From contig JAUHYU010000004.1 in the NCBI GenBank assembly GCA_030426345.1, forward strand, positions 35,006-99,005: a stretch of DNA of 64,000 bases, given 5' to 3'. Made by a program: the position numbers and the translations under genes. A model generated the notes under the pieces. The model was not told where the DNA came from, searched no databases, and saw only the letters and a program-made list of their open reading frames with translations. Origin of the DNA: Bacteroidia bacterium. GTDB taxonomy: Bacteria; Bacteroidota; Bacteroidia; Cytophagales; Cyclobacteriaceae. Positions 7,039 through 17,100 of the stretch are shown here, one piece after another (the stretch's first letter is position 1; the number at the start of each line of letters is the position of its first letter).

Positions 7039-9660
7039 ATGAATAAAGTGCTCAAATATTGTCTTCTCATAGCAGCAACAGCATTGTTGTTGGCTGAAAC
7101 AGCGCAAGCTCAATCTGATTTGATAAGTCTTAATTTACAGGATACCACCATTGAGGCAGCAATCAATGATTTAAGAAATCAGACAGACATCAGCTTTATT
7201 TATAACAATGAAGAGCTGAGTGCTGCTCCTAAGTTTTCACTGAATTTATCAAAAGTAACATTAGAAGAAGCTTTAGATAAGTTACTAAAAAACACAGGTT
7301 TAACTTACGAAAAAGTAAATACGACAATCGTAATCAAACCAATTAATAAGACAAGTATAGATCAGCCTAAAGACACCAATGTCTTCCGGCAAACTGTGCG
7401 CGGTCAGGTTTTTGACAAGGATTCAAAGTCACCTCTACCCTTTGCCACCGTACAAATCATGAACACCAATCCTTCCGTGGGCACAACAACAGATATAGAT
7501 GGCGATTTCATTATAAAAAACATACCTGTTGGCCGCTATACCATTAAGGTTTCATTTGTAGGGTATACCGATGCATTTGTTCCAGAACTTCTCTTGGGAT
7601 CTGCCAAAGAGGCCGTTTTAAGAGTGGAATTAACGGAAAAAATTCAATCGCTCGGAGGAGTTACTATCAACGGATCAAATGGAGAACCTGTAAATGACAT
7701 GGCAATTATCGGGGCAAAGTCTTTTGATGCTGAAGAGACCAAAAGATATGCAGCTACGATAGGTGATCCGGCCAGGATGGCTCAAGTATTTGCTGGAGTT
7801 TCCGGGACAGATGATGCTTCAAATGAAATTGTCATTCGTGGTAATTCTCCCTATTGGTTGCAATGGAGGTTGGAAGGTGTCGAAATCCCAAGTCCAAATC
7901 ACTTTGCTGAGGAAGGGTACACATCAGGTGCAGTAAGTATTCTAAGTGTTAATATGCTAGGAAACTCTGATTTTTATACGGGAGCTTTTCCAGCAGAATA
8001 TGGTAATGCGATCTCAGGGGTATTTGACATTAACCTTCGCAATGGCAATAACGAGGAAAATGAATATACCTTTCAAGTGGGTGTACTTGGTATTGATTTG
8101 TCAGCTGAAGGGCCTTTTAAGAAAGGTTACGATGGTTCATTCCTATTTAATTATCGCTATTCGACCCTGTCATTGTTAAACGATCTGAATATCAGTGTTT
8201 CGGAAAATGCATTGCCGAGTTATCAGGACCTCTCTTTTAAAATAAATTTGCCAACAAAAAAAGCGGGTAATTTTTCTATCTGGGGAATTGGAGGCCTTTC
8301 TAAGGCTGATGAGAAATATATGCCGGATACAACCACAAATGGAGATTTTGAAGATGGGTACATTGATCTCACCAAGACGGGAATGTATGCTGCTGGTTTA
8401 AGCCACACATTATTTACAGATAAAAAATCATATATATACACCGTTGTCTCATCATCATCATCATACAGTTCACAAAATTTTGAAGAGATGGACAGCATTG
8501 GAAAGTTTGAAGGAACGTTTTTTGATGAACTAGAGAATAAGAACATTCGGGTTAGCTCTTACTACAATAGGAAACTATCTAATCGATTGAGCATGCGTAC
8601 AGGTGTTGTATTGAACAATCTTAGATATAAATTTTATACACGTAGTCGCGAAGATGGCACAGAAGATTGGGATACATACATCAATAGCACTGGACAAACC
8701 AATTTATATCAAGGTTATGTACAGACAAAGTATAAGTTTTCTGATAACGTCATATTAAGTGGAGGATTGAATTATTCACATTTCAATTTGAGTAATGATA
8801 ATTCCTTAGAGCCTAGACTTGGCCTTGTTGTAGGATTGCCTAATAATCAAAAGCTGGGTTTTGGATACGGAAAACATAGCAAACACGAAAACCTACCTGT
8901 CTATTTTGTCGAAAATGAATTGCCTGATGGCACTGCTTATTTGCCAAACAAGTCTTTGAAATTGTCAAGGGCACAACATTTTGTAGCCTCTTATGAAAAA
9001 ATTATTGGAAAGGATATTTTGTTCAAAACAGAAGCATACTATCAGTACATGGGTAATTTACCAGTTCCGACAAATCCCGACAAATACTGGTCACCGATAT
9101 TTGGTGGAACTAACCGTGACGACACACTGGCCAATATTGGTAAAGGTAGAAACTATGGATTAGAGATTACAGTTCAGAAATCCTTTAGCAATAACTATTA
9201 TTTCTTGGTCAACACTTCTTTGTTTGATTCTAAATACAAGCCCGCCGACGGAAAATGGCATGATACTCAATACAATATTGGCTATATCAACAATTTTGTT
9301 GGAGGCAAAGAGTACAAATGGGGAGATAATAAAATGTTAGGGCTAAATGCCAAAGCAGTATGGTCAGGCGGTAAAAGACAAACCCCAATAGATCTGGAAG
9401 CATCCATAATTGAAGGTGAAGCTATATATAAAGAAGATCAAATCTACTCTACAAATAATAAGGACTATATAAGATTAGATATCGGTGCGAGCCTGCATTT
9501 TTATAAAAAGAAATCCGAGCATGTTCTTTCTTTGAATATCCAAAACGTCACCAACAGATTGAATACGTGGACTCAAGAATATGATTCAAAAAATGAATCA
9601 ATTCTTGACTACCCAATGGCTGGCCTTATTCCCATATTAAATTATCGAATAGAGTTTTAA
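7039..9660 (+). CDS. TonB-dependent outer-membrane receptor with STN signalling domain (locus 1)
   Basis: Outer-membrane active transporter that also signals to the FecR/FecI pair upstream. The ATG at 7039 begins a good signal peptide (MNKVLKYCLLIAATALLL...AQA); the frame is open to 6964, so a longer start is possible. In order: STN (secretin/TonB short N-terminal) domain at about residues 27-95, a carboxypeptidase-regulatory-like domain (VRGQVFDKDSKSPLPFATVQ) at 120-200, a plug domain (VFAGVSGTDDASNEIVIRGN) and a 22-strand barrel ending in NYRIEF. No SusD partner follows, which suggests an iron-type or small-ligand receptor rather than a glycan one. A run of tcatca repeats near 8450 encodes a Ser tract. 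Confidence 0.92.
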   Translation: MNKVLKYCLLIAATALLLAETAQAQSDLISLNLQDTTIEAAINDLRNQTDISFIYNNEELSAAPKFSLNLSKVTLEEALDKLLKNTGLTYEKVNTTIVIKPINKTSIDQPKDTNVFRQTVRGQVFDKDSKSPLPFATVQIMNTNPSVGTTTDIDGDFIIKNIPVGRYTIKVSFVGYTDAFVPELLLGSAKEAVLRVELTEKIQSLGGVTINGSNGEPVNDMAIIGAKSFDAEETKRYAATIGDPARMAQVFAGVSGTDDASNEIVIRGNSPYWLQWRLEGVEIPSPNHFAEEGYTSGAVSILSVNMLGNSDFYTGAFPAEYGNAISGVFDINLRNGNNEENEYTFQVGVLGIDLSAEGPFKKGYDGSFLFNYRYSTLSLLNDLNISVSENALPSYQDLSFKINLPTKKAGNFSIWGIGGLSKADEKYMPDTTTNGDFEDGYIDLTKTGMYAAGLSHTLFTDKKSYIYTVVSSSSSYSSQNFEEMDSIGKFEGTFFDELENKNIRVSSYYNRKLSNRLSMRTGVVLNNLRYKFYTRSREDGTEDWDTYINSTGQTNLYQGYVQTKYKFSDNVILSGGLNYSHFNLSNDNSLEPRLGLVVGLPNNQKLGFGYGKHSKHENLPVYFVENELPDGTAYLPNKSLKLSRAQHFVASYEKIIGKDILFKTEAYYQYMGNLPVPTNPDKYWSPIFGGTNRDDTLANIGKGRNYGLEITVQKSFSNNYYFLVNTSLFDSKYKPADGKWHDTQYNIGYINNFVGGKEYKWGDNKMLGLNAKAVWSGGKRQTPIDLEASIIEGEAIYKEDQIYSTNNKDYIRLDIGASLHFYKKKSEHVLSLNIQNVTNRLNTWTQEYDSKNESILDYPMAGLIPILNYRIEF

Positions 9661-9732
9661 AACTCATACTTCAAAAACATCAGCTGTCAATTCGATACTG
9701 ATTATCTCAAACTAAATATTAATATATCTTCT

Positions 9733-9788
9733 TCTGGATATCCAGAGGATCTAACAAAATTTTATTGTCATGAAACCGGCTTGGCCGG
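9733..9788. other. Palindrome and GC hairpin in the gap before the GIN lipoprotein
   Basis: tctggatatccaga (9733-9746) is a perfect 14-bp palindrome, and ccggc-ttg-gccgg (9776-9788) is a small GC stem. Either may be an operator or a leader structure for the gene at 9858. Function is not shown. Confidence 0.3.
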
Positions 9789-9857
9789 GGCAAATTAATA
9801 CACTCAGGAGCATGATGCTGTGCCTTGATAACCAATAACTTATAAAAATATAGAAAC

Positions 9858-10520
9858 ATGAAATATCTATTAATAATCTCAATATTTGCTTTACTTTTTT
9901 CTCAAGGTTGTAATGAAGAAAACCTTTGTCTAACTGGATCAGGACCAGTAAATGAATACGAACTTTCCATGCCTAACTTCAAACATGTGAAACTTTATGG
10001 GCCAATCAATTTGAAAATCAAGCAAGGTCCTGAAATCAATGTGCAGGTGAAAGCCGAATCTGACATATTCTCACATATGTCCTACGAAGTCAAGAGTGAA
10101 AAATTAGAAATTGGCTTCAAGGATAATATAAGGTGCTTTGAAACTGACTATGGTGTCTGGGTAAATATCACCGTACCAAATTTGGAATCTATTAATAGCT
10201 CAGGAATTAGCGAAATCATATCTGATGGAAGCCTGGATTTCGCCAAGCTAGAAATAGACATTTCCGGCAAGGCGAGCATTGAGCTATTGGGAGAAATAGA
10301 TGAGCAGACCATTCGTTCATCCGGCACCATCAAGGTCGAAAATTTTCAGCTTGAGACAGAGTCGACAACAATTAATGTATCCGGGTCTGGTGACATTGAG
10401 GTGTCCTGCATTGATGTGTTAAATATAGATGTATCTGGTTCTGCTACGATTGCCCATACCGGAAATCCTTCCATTACCCAAAAATCATCAGGAAGCCTCA
10501 CCCTAATCAATGCCAATTAA
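9858..10520 (+). CDS. GIN-domain (DUF2807) lipoprotein
   Basis: Predicted lipoprotein of the cell envelope, of unknown function. The 220-residue protein starts with a lipoprotein signal (MKYLLIISIFALLFSQGCNE, Cys 18). The rest is a right-handed beta-helix-like GIN domain: repeated short strands with FKHVKLYGPINLKIKQG, then SSGISEIISDGSLDFAKLEI and SGSGDIEVS-type turns rich in Gly/Ser/Asp. Proteins of this family are common and numerous in Bacteroidota. It follows the locus 1 receptor by 197 bp, in the same direction, and may be part of that regulon. Confidence 0.88.
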   Translation: MKYLLIISIFALLFSQGCNEENLCLTGSGPVNEYELSMPNFKHVKLYGPINLKIKQGPEINVQVKAESDIFSHMSYEVKSEKLEIGFKDNIRCFETDYGVWVNITVPNLESINSSGISEIISDGSLDFAKLEIDISGKASIELLGEIDEQTIRSSGTIKVENFQLETESTTINVSGSGDIEVSCIDVLNIDVSGSATIAHTGNPSITQKSSGSLTLINAN

Positions 10521-10549
10521 GAAATGCACCAATAAACCATCCTAAACCC

Positions 10550-10765
10550 ATGAAAACGATGACAACGCAGTATAAGCAAGCTATAGAAAGCCTGGAGAAA
10601 AATAAAATTTCCAACTTCATGGAAGATGTGAGCATTGACATCTTCCATGAGAATATCGCCGAATACCTACATAAACTGAAAGCTGCATCATTGGGTAGGT
10701 ATGAACTGGATGATTACGACCTGCAAGTAATCTCCATAGCCTTGGAGCAAAACAGTGCTAGATAA
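10550..10765 (+). CDS. Small conserved-looking protein of unknown function (71 aa)
   Basis: I do not recognise this protein. It starts MKTMTTQYKQAIESL, is mostly helical by composition, charged, and has no signal or membrane segment. It begins 30 bp after the GIN lipoprotein stop, so it is probably co-transcribed, and ends 4 bp before a palindromic terminator. A perfect 13-bp inverted repeat with an 8-nt loop lies inside it (10617-10650). The start ATG at 10550 has a second in-frame ATG three codons later. Confidence 0.6.
   Translation: MKTMTTQYKQAIESLEKNKISNFMEDVSIDIFHENIAEYLHKLKAASLGRYELDDYDLQVISIALEQNSAR
10617..10650 (+). repeat. 13-bp inverted repeat inside the 71-aa gene
   Basis: tcatggaagatgt (10617-10629) and acatcttccatga (10638-10650) are exact reverse complements with loop gagcattg. 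It is in frame, encoding MEDV...DIFHE. It could form an mRNA hairpin. Confidence 0.6.
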
Positions 10766-10769
10766 CTCC

Positions 10770-10809
10770 AAAAAATCCTTTAAAATCCATGGATTTTAAA
10801 GGATTTTTT
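10770..10809. terminator. Perfect 40-bp palindrome between convergent genes (repeat-core terminator)
   Basis: Left arm aaaaaatcctttaaaatcca and its exact complement meet with no spacer, ending in a T-run. It starts 5 bp after the 71-aa gene and lies 105 bp past the end of the convergent SGNH gene. Its centre is the same AAAATCCATGGATTTT core as at 2061-2096. Confidence 0.75.
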
Positions 10810-10913
10810 TGTGAAAATTTAATTGGCTATTAACGCTAAATATTTGAGTGGTGGCTTTGCTTTGTGCGGCAATGATTTCATACATGTTATTAGTGGTCTT
10901 TAGTTTTAATGAC

Positions 10914-11792
10914 CTATTTAGGTCTCGTTGTATAATAAAGCCAGACCTGTTCTTTAATCCACTTTGTGTCTTCCTCTGCTGCAATTAAATCAGTTTTATC
11001 AGGAATGATTCCCCAAGCACCGGTAAGCTCTGTGAGTCTGTTGAATGCATTCATTCTTGGATCCTTACCGGTTAGGTAGGTATAGAGCATGCAAGCACTG
11101 GAATAACGGGCCAGTGCGTTACCATGTGACTCATCGGCATACCATCCTTCAACTCCATAATGTTTGAGTGCATCCAGCCATAAAAACAGTGCCGGCACCA
11201 GAATAACCTCATGCTGCTTACCATTGATTTCCATTTTCTCAAGATCTGAATGAAGCGTTTGATAGATTTGGGCTAGAGGGTGCTTGATATCTACAGTTGA
11301 GTGCAATCCCGGGTGCATATAGAGGACTGTTTGGGCACCAGACTGCACGATTGTGCGGTGAAGCGAGCTCAATGCCTCAAGGTTCCGTTCATAAGGGATA
11401 TGTTCACCACGATTGTCTGGAAGCTCTACCTGGTTTGGAAGCAAATATCCAGATCGTCTCCCTTCCAGAATTACGAAATCAAAATTACCTGAACGAATTA
11501 AATCATGGATTTTATTGTCAGCGGCAATTTCTGGTAGGTTCAATGGGATTCGCCCGTAATCTAAAAACTCCACTCCGAGAGGATTGGCAGGTGTATTCAT
11601 TTGGCTGATGGCTTGGTAATCTAGTCCGGCCTCATTGCAGAATCCTTCAAACGATGGACATAGGCCACCTCGATGGTAGAAAACACTATTACCAAGAAAG
11701 AGAACGCGATAGGTGTTAGTGTCCTGACCATAGCTTATTGAAGTTCCAACCAAGAGTAACGCAAGAACTATAATTTTAACTAAGTATTTCAT
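10914..11792 (-). CDS. Exported SGNH/GDSL-like hydrolase
   Basis: Predicted exported esterase-type hydrolase, probably acting on carbohydrate or lipid esters. The ATG at 11792 starts the signal peptide MKYLVKIIVLALLLVGTSISYGQ. Block I reads VLFLGNSVFYHRGG (GNS in place of GDS), near residues 30-43. Block V has a D-x-x-H pair in YADESHGNALARYSSA near 235-250, as expected for the catalytic Asp/His. About 292 residues, in the usual size range. A type I repeat begins 79 bp upstream, as for the hydrolase at 3044 and the peptidase at 13394. Substrate unknown; the family call rests on blocks I and V. Confidence 0.72.
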   Translation of the reverse strand: MKYLVKIIVLALLLVGTSISYGQDTNTYRVLFLGNSVFYHRGGLCPSFEGFCNEAGLDYQAISQMNTPANPLGVEFLDYGRIPLNLPEIAADNKIHDLIRSGNFDFVILEGRRSGYLLPNQVELPDNRGEHIPYERNLEALSSLHRTIVQSGAQTVLYMHPGLHSTVDIKHPLAQIYQTLHSDLEKMEINGKQHEVILVPALFLWLDALKHYGVEGWYADESHGNALARYSSACMLYTYLTGKDPRMNAFNRLTELTGAWGIIPDKTDLIAAEEDTKWIKEQVWLYYTTRPK

Positions 11793-11871
11793 AAGTAGCA
11801 ATTCAATCTTTGTATCATCATTATATTTTGTGGAAATATGCGCAATCGCGAATATTTCAGTTATTACTACC

Positions 11872-11999
11872 TCATGGATTTTAAACGCTTTTTACTCATC
11901 TCTCTGATAAACATACCGCAAAGCCCTAACTTTTCCAATTCGCTCAGACATGCTTTTTGACATAGGTTTTATAGGGAGGGTTTGTGCCGAAATTCATGG
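11872..11999 (-). repeat. Type I dispersed repeat, copy 2
   Basis: Bounded by catggatttt on the left and aattcatgg on the right. It shares a stretch of about 65 bp with copy 3 (13453) with only about six differences, read by eye. On the minus strand this stretch can encode GMFIREMSKKRLKSM, against GMFIREMGKKALKSM in copy 3. It lies 79 bp upstream of the SGNH gene start and fills most of the 303-bp gap between the two minus-strand genes. Confidence 0.75.
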
Positions 12000-12095
12000 G
12001 AAAATAAGATTCTTTTGATCAAGGAATTTTAGGCTTGCTTCTTGGCATCAAGCATGTATTAAATTCGGATTATGCATCTGATCTTGCCCCTCCTT

Positions 12096-13394
12096 TCAAT
12101 ATATCCACTCATGAAAAAAAGCATTCAGGTTTTTGCCGCTCGACGCTTCCATGGATTTTTGAAAATCAAGTGTATTGACCGATTTTCCAAAATACTTTTG
12201 ACTGTAGTATTTAATGCCATTCCAAAACCCTTCTTCACCTAATTCTGTTCTCAGTAAATGCAACACATAGGCTCCTTTGAAGTAAACTAAGTTTCTGTCG
12301 TCCCTGCTTGGATTTGACCAATCTGTAAATACAAGTGGCTTGTCTTTCCCGCTATTTTTGATTGAATTATAGACTTCAAAATATGAGTTTATATCGCTGT
12401 CATATTTGCGCTGCCCAAATCTATGACCATTATATGCAGCAGACATGAAAGTAGCAAACCCTTCATTTAGCCAGAAATGATTCCAATTTTCACAGGTAAT
12501 CATATTTCCCCACCATTGATGAGCCAATTCGTGGGAAATGAGATTTGTTTCAGTAGTATCTTTTAATACAAGCTCACCATAAGAATTCTTTAACACCGCC
12601 AATCCAGCCATCTCTTGATAATGATTTCCAATCAGAATTTGAGAGTAGCTGTTTTGAACATACCGGATACCGGACCTTTCTTCCAAAAAATCCATCATAT
12701 CACTGGTTTTATCAAAAATGGTTTCTACATCTTTGGCACTATAATTTGCAGCATAGTAATTCAGCGAAATATCCCTGTGCATTTCCTGATATTCCTTAAA
12801 ATCACCAACAGCAAATCCGTAAGTATAGGTTGGGGTTTGATAATCCTGAACCCATGAATACTTGATTTTGTCACCTTGATCCATTTTTTGCACCAATGTG
12901 CCACTGGCAACACAAATCTTATCTGATGGGATTATTATATCCAATTTGAATTTTGCTCTGTCACTTGGTGAGTTGTTACAGATCATCCATTCACTCGTTG
13001 AAAAAGCAGTATAAATTTCTTCCGTTTCATGTATAAAAAACATTCCCACAGTTGGATTTCCTTTATATATTATTTGAATTCGATTTTCTGGATCTTTCCT
13101 ATCTCTCAGCGATATAATTATTTTTTGATCTTTGCACTCATAAGATAAAACATTTTCACCTGCGACTTTTATAATCTGAAGCTTTCCGCTGTTGAAAGCA
13201 ACAGTAGCAGCATCTGTTTGAAAAGCAATATCTACACTCCCTTCGATTTGCTCTTTTTCGATGTTTAGTTCGAGTACTGCTTCATAGCTCATAACATCAA
13301 GGGTAGATATTTTGTCCTTTGATTGGGAAAAGACACTACCTAATATAGAACATACCAATAATGTGATCACACTAATTACCTGAAGAGTATACAT
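12096..13394 (-). CDS. Exported M1-family zinc metallopeptidase
   Basis: Aminopeptidase-like zinc enzyme that trims peptides outside the cytoplasm. The ATG at 13394 begins a signal peptide (MYTLQVISVITLLVCSILGS); the frame is open to 13421. The zinc motif HELAHQWWG (HExxH) lies near residue 290 and the third ligand in NEGFATF some 20 residues later. An M1 N-terminal beta domain precedes it. At 432 residues it ends just after the catalytic domain (NLNAFFHEWIY) and lacks the C-terminal helical region of large aminopeptidases; short forms exist in this phylum, so I do not treat it as truncated. A type I repeat begins 58 bp upstream. Confidence 0.9.
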   Translation of the reverse strand: MYTLQVISVITLLVCSILGSVFSQSKDKISTLDVMSYEAVLELNIEKEQIEGSVDIAFQTDAATVAFNSGKLQIIKVAGENVLSYECKDQKIIISLRDRKDPENRIQIIYKGNPTVGMFFIHETEEIYTAFSTSEWMICNNSPSDRAKFKLDIIIPSDKICVASGTLVQKMDQGDKIKYSWVQDYQTPTYTYGFAVGDFKEYQEMHRDISLNYYAANYSAKDVETIFDKTSDMMDFLEERSGIRYVQNSYSQILIGNHYQEMAGLAVLKNSYGELVLKDTTETNLISHELAHQWWGNMITCENWNHFWLNEGFATFMSAAYNGHRFGQRKYDSDINSYFEVYNSIKNSGKDKPLVFTDWSNPSRDDRNLVYFKGAYVLHLLRTELGEEGFWNGIKYYSQKYFGKSVNTLDFQKSMEASSGKNLNAFFHEWIY

Positions 13395-13452
13395 TGTTTT
13401 TAAATAATAATAATTGTACACACAAGAGGGGAAATATCTGCAATAGACAACA

Positions 13453-13582
13453 TCATGGATTTTAATGCCTTTTTACCCATCTCCCTGATAAACATACCGC
13501 AAAGCCTTAACTTTTCCAACCAATCAGAAAAGGCCTTTTGGTATAAGTTTTTAATGGAGAGGAATTGTATTAAAAATCCCTG
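13453..13582 (-). repeat. Type I dispersed repeat, copy 3
   Basis: Bounded by catggatttt on the left and ttaaaaatccctg on the right, with the same internal order as copy 2: ctgataaacataccgcaaag, then an acttttcca block, then a ggagagg block. It lies 58 bp upstream of the M1 peptidase start and immediately before the promoter region of the copper operon on the other strand. Confidence 0.75.
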
Positions 13583-13605
13583 AAACACAATTGACAAATT
13601 CTTCG

Positions 13606-13613
13606 TACATTTG
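13606..13613 (+). promoter_or_regulatory. Candidate -7 box of the copper-export operon
   Basis: TACATTTG fits the Bacteroidota TAnnTTTG box and lies only 6 bp before the TTG start of the first gene, so the transcript would be nearly leaderless. A TTG at 13591 is too close (12 bp gap) for a normal upstream box. Weak. Confidence 0.25.
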
Positions 13614-13618
13614 AATGT

Positions 13619-14038
13619 TTGAAAAAAATCATCGCCATATCGTTTGCAGCGCTCATGCTTATTTCCAACTTGGGAATTGCTATGAACACGCATTATTGTG
13701 GTGGATTGGCGGTTGAAAATTCTGTTTCCATTGGTGCCGGTCACTTAGACTGCGGTATGGCCAACATGGAGACAATGTGTGAAACCAGCAAAAATCAGGG
13801 GACACAGATCCTTCCAGAACCTTGCTGCCAAAACACACATCAGGTGTTACAGCTAGACGACAATGTGGATGTCAAAGCATCCAAGATTGAGCTGAACCAT
13901 GATTTTGTAATTGCCTTCGTGCAAACATTCATGGATTTATTGCCCTTTTCGCAAGAAACCCAAACCCAATACGCTTACTATTCCCCTCCCCTGCTGCATC
14001 AGGACATTCCGGTCTTGTTCCAGTCTTTTCTTATTTAG
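13619..14038 (+). CDS. HYC_CC_PP-family exported protein
   Basis: Member of a Bacteroidota family named for its motifs; function unknown but regularly linked to metal efflux genes. All three marks are visible in 139 residues: HYCGG after the signal peptide (about 27-31), CC at about 68-69 (LPEPCCQN), and YYSPPLL near the C-terminus, which ends DIPVLFQSFLI. The start is TTG at 13619, needed to supply the basic N-terminus of the signal peptide (MKKIIAISFAALMLISN). It opens the copper operon, 93 bp before the CusA gene. The paired Cys and His suggest metal binding (inference). Confidence 0.85.
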   Translation: MKKIIAISFAALMLISNLGIAMNTHYCGGLAVENSVSIGAGHLDCGMANMETMCETSKNQGTQILPEPCCQNTHQVLQLDDNVDVKASKIELNHDFVIAFVQTFMDLLPFSQETQTQYAYYSPPLLHQDIPVLFQSFLI

Positions 14039-14131
14039 TCGATACTTCAATTTGATGCACTCTGCATGAGCGCATAAAGGCATTTCATGCCTTTGAATGA
14101 ATTATTCTATTCTTTCGAACTCATTAGTATC

Positions 14132-17100
14132 ATGTTAAATAAGATTATCAAGTATTTCCTTGAGAACCGGTTAATCACCGTCCTCCTTTTGATTACCATC
14201 GTTGCATGGGGCATTTCCACTTCTCCGTTCAACTGGAACACAGGATTTATACCCAAAGACCCCGTACCGGTAGATGCCATTCCTGACATTGGCGAAAACC
14301 AGCAAATTGTTTTTTCGCAGTGGCCGGGCAGATCCCCGCAGGATATTGAAGACCAAATCTCCTATCCATTGACCACCTACTTATTGGGAATACCGGGCGT
14401 AAAGTCCATTAGGAGTTCGTCTGTTTTCGGCTTTTCCATGATCAACATCATTTTTGATGAAAGCATCGAGTTTTATTGGTCTCGGTCTCGAATCCTTGAA
14501 AAACTCAGTTCACTTCCTTCAGGCCTATTGCCCGACAACGTACAACCCACTCTTGGTCCAGATGCAACAGCACTGGGACAAGTCTATTGGTACACCCTGG
14601 AGGGAAGAGATAAAGACCGAAATGCCACAGGTGGCTGGGATCTGCACGAAATACGGACTGTCCAGGACTTTTACGTAAAGTATGGGCTGAACGCTGCAGA
14701 AGGCGTATCAGAAGTTTCTTCCATAGGTGGTTTTGTTCAAGAATACCAAATTGATGTAAACCCGGATGCCCTGAAAGCATACAATATTCCATTGTACAAA
14801 GTGATGCAGGCAGTGCAAAAATCCAACAGGGATGTGGGTGCCAAAACTATTGAGATAAATAAAGCAGAATATTTGGTTCGTGGCTTGGGCTACATCAAAA
14901 AAGCAGAAGACATCGAAAAGGCCGTGGTGGCCGTACAGGATAATGTCCCAATCCGCATCAAAGATATTGCTGTGGTTGCACTAGGCCCCGCAACCAGAAG
15001 AGGGCTTCTGGACAAGGGAGGAGCAGAAGTAGTTGGAGGCGTCGTGGTGGCACGTTATGGGTCCAACCCATTGGAAGTCATTAACAATATCAAAAAGAAG
15101 ATTGATGAAATCGCCCCGGGGCTGCCCAAAAAGACCTTGTCCAATGGAGTGGAAAGCCAGTTGACCATTGTTCCGTTTTATGATCGGACCCAGCTCATTC
15201 ACGAAACCATTGGCACACTCGAAACCGCACTTTCCCATGAAGTATTGATCAGTATTATTGTAGTGCTCATCCTATTGCTAAATCTAAGGGCTTCCATCAT
15301 TATCTCAAGTTTGCTGCCAGTAGGTGTTTTGATGACTTTCATCATTATGCGTTATACAGGTGTAGATGCCAATGTGGTCGCCCTTTCGGGAATTGCAATT
15401 GCCATTGGGGTGATGGTGGATGTTGGGATTGTGTTTGTAGAAAATATCATCCGGCACATGGAGATGCCAAAAAACCATGGAGCAAAAGGAAAGAAACTCT
15501 TAGCGGTAATCTACGAAGGAACGGTCGAAGTAGCCTCTGCCATCACCACAGCACTAGCTACTACAGTCGTGAGCTTTGTCCCTGTGTTTGCAATGCAATC
15601 AGCAGAAGGCAAGTTGTTCAGGCCTTTAGCCTTCACCAAAACTTATGCCCTATTGGGTTCATTTGCTTTGGGACTTGTTGTGCTTCCAACGCTCGCCTAT
15701 TTTGTTTTTGGGATTAAGTATAACAAAAAGAAAGTCCGTCGAATCTGGAATTTCTCCTTTATCATCTTTGGAATCGCACTAGCCATTTATGCAAAAATGA
15801 TGTTGCCTTTGGTCATCTGTTTGATTGGAATAAATAACCTCTTGGCATACCAGTGGAAGGAACAATTTCAAGACATCCCAAATTATATCAATATCATATT
15901 AACCGTTTTTATCGCCAGTTTTTTCCTCACCGAAGAATGGATGCCACTTGGAGTGGAAAATTCACTTATCATCAACTACCTGTTTGTGGTAATCCTGTTG
16001 GGTTTTATCCTTACCATGCTTATGAGCATTGTCCATTTCTACGAACCCGTGTTGAAGTGGTGTCTGGCTAATAAGGGCAAGTTCCTCTTGCTGCCCATAT
16101 TCACCATTCTATTTGGTATCGTGATATGGCTTGGGTTTGATCGTGTATTTGGTTTTGTCGGAAATACCGTCAAAAATACAAATGCCTATCAATCCATTGC
16201 TTCTACATTCCCGGGTATTGGTTCTGAATTTATGCCATCACTCAATGAGGGCAGCTACTTGCTGATGCCTACCTCTATGCCCCATGCAGGGATGGAGCAA
16301 AACCGGGAAGTAGTCGGCCAATTGGACATGATGGTTAGTGGCATTCCTGAAGTGGATATGGTAGTCGGCAAAATGGGGAGAACAGAATCCGCATTGGATC
16401 CGGCACCCATCTCTATGTACGAAAACATCATCAATTACAAACCAGAGTACATTTTAGACGAAGGGGGTCACAGGGTAAGATTTAAATCTGATAAAAGAAA
16501 ACGCTTTATTCTGATCAACGGCGATACTGTTTCCAATCAAGAAGCCCTTCAACAGGGAATTAAATCGGAAGATTTAATCCAAGATAACAATGGCCAATAT
16601 TTTAGGAACTGGCGCGCCCATATCCAATCTCCTGACGACATCTGGGATGAAATAGTGAAAGCTACCAAAATACCCGGAGTCACCTCAGCACCAAAGCTTC
16701 AGCCAATAGAAACGCGCCTTGTTATGCTACAAACAGGAATGCGTGCGCCCATGGGAATTAAGGTATATGGCCCTGATTTATCAACCATAGAAAAATTTGG
16801 GCTTGAACTTGAAGCTATTCTAAAGGAAGTGCCTTCGGTAAAAACGGAAGCTGTTTTTGCAGATAGAATAGTGGGAAAACCCTACATACATTTAAATATC
16901 AACAGGGACGAAATTTCCCGATATGGCTTGAATGTTGAAGATGTTCAACAAGCCATCGAGACGGCCATTGGTGGCATGCAGATTACTTCCACGGTAGAAG
17001 GCCGGGAGCGCTTTCCTGTTCGGGTTCGCTACCCACGGGAATTAAGGGACGACCCAGAAGCCATGGGCAAAATACTGATTCCTACACCCACAGGAGCTCA

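Noticed and set aside
8449..8467. tcatca simple repeat, possible phase-variation tract
   Set aside because: A trinucleotide repeat inside the receptor gene; length changes would add or remove Ser without shifting the frame.
12096..13394. M1 peptidase thought to be truncated by the repeat core near its 3' end
   Set aside because: The C-terminal sequence ASSGKNLNAFFHEWIY is a normal end of the catalytic domain, so the gene looks complete.
13400..13744. A 114-codon minus-strand frame across the type I repeat and the start of the HYC_CC_PP gene
   Set aside because: Half of it is antisense to a well-supported gene and the rest comes from the repeat. Only the short segment shared with copy 2 (GMFIREM-KK-LKSM) is of interest and is reported with the repeat.
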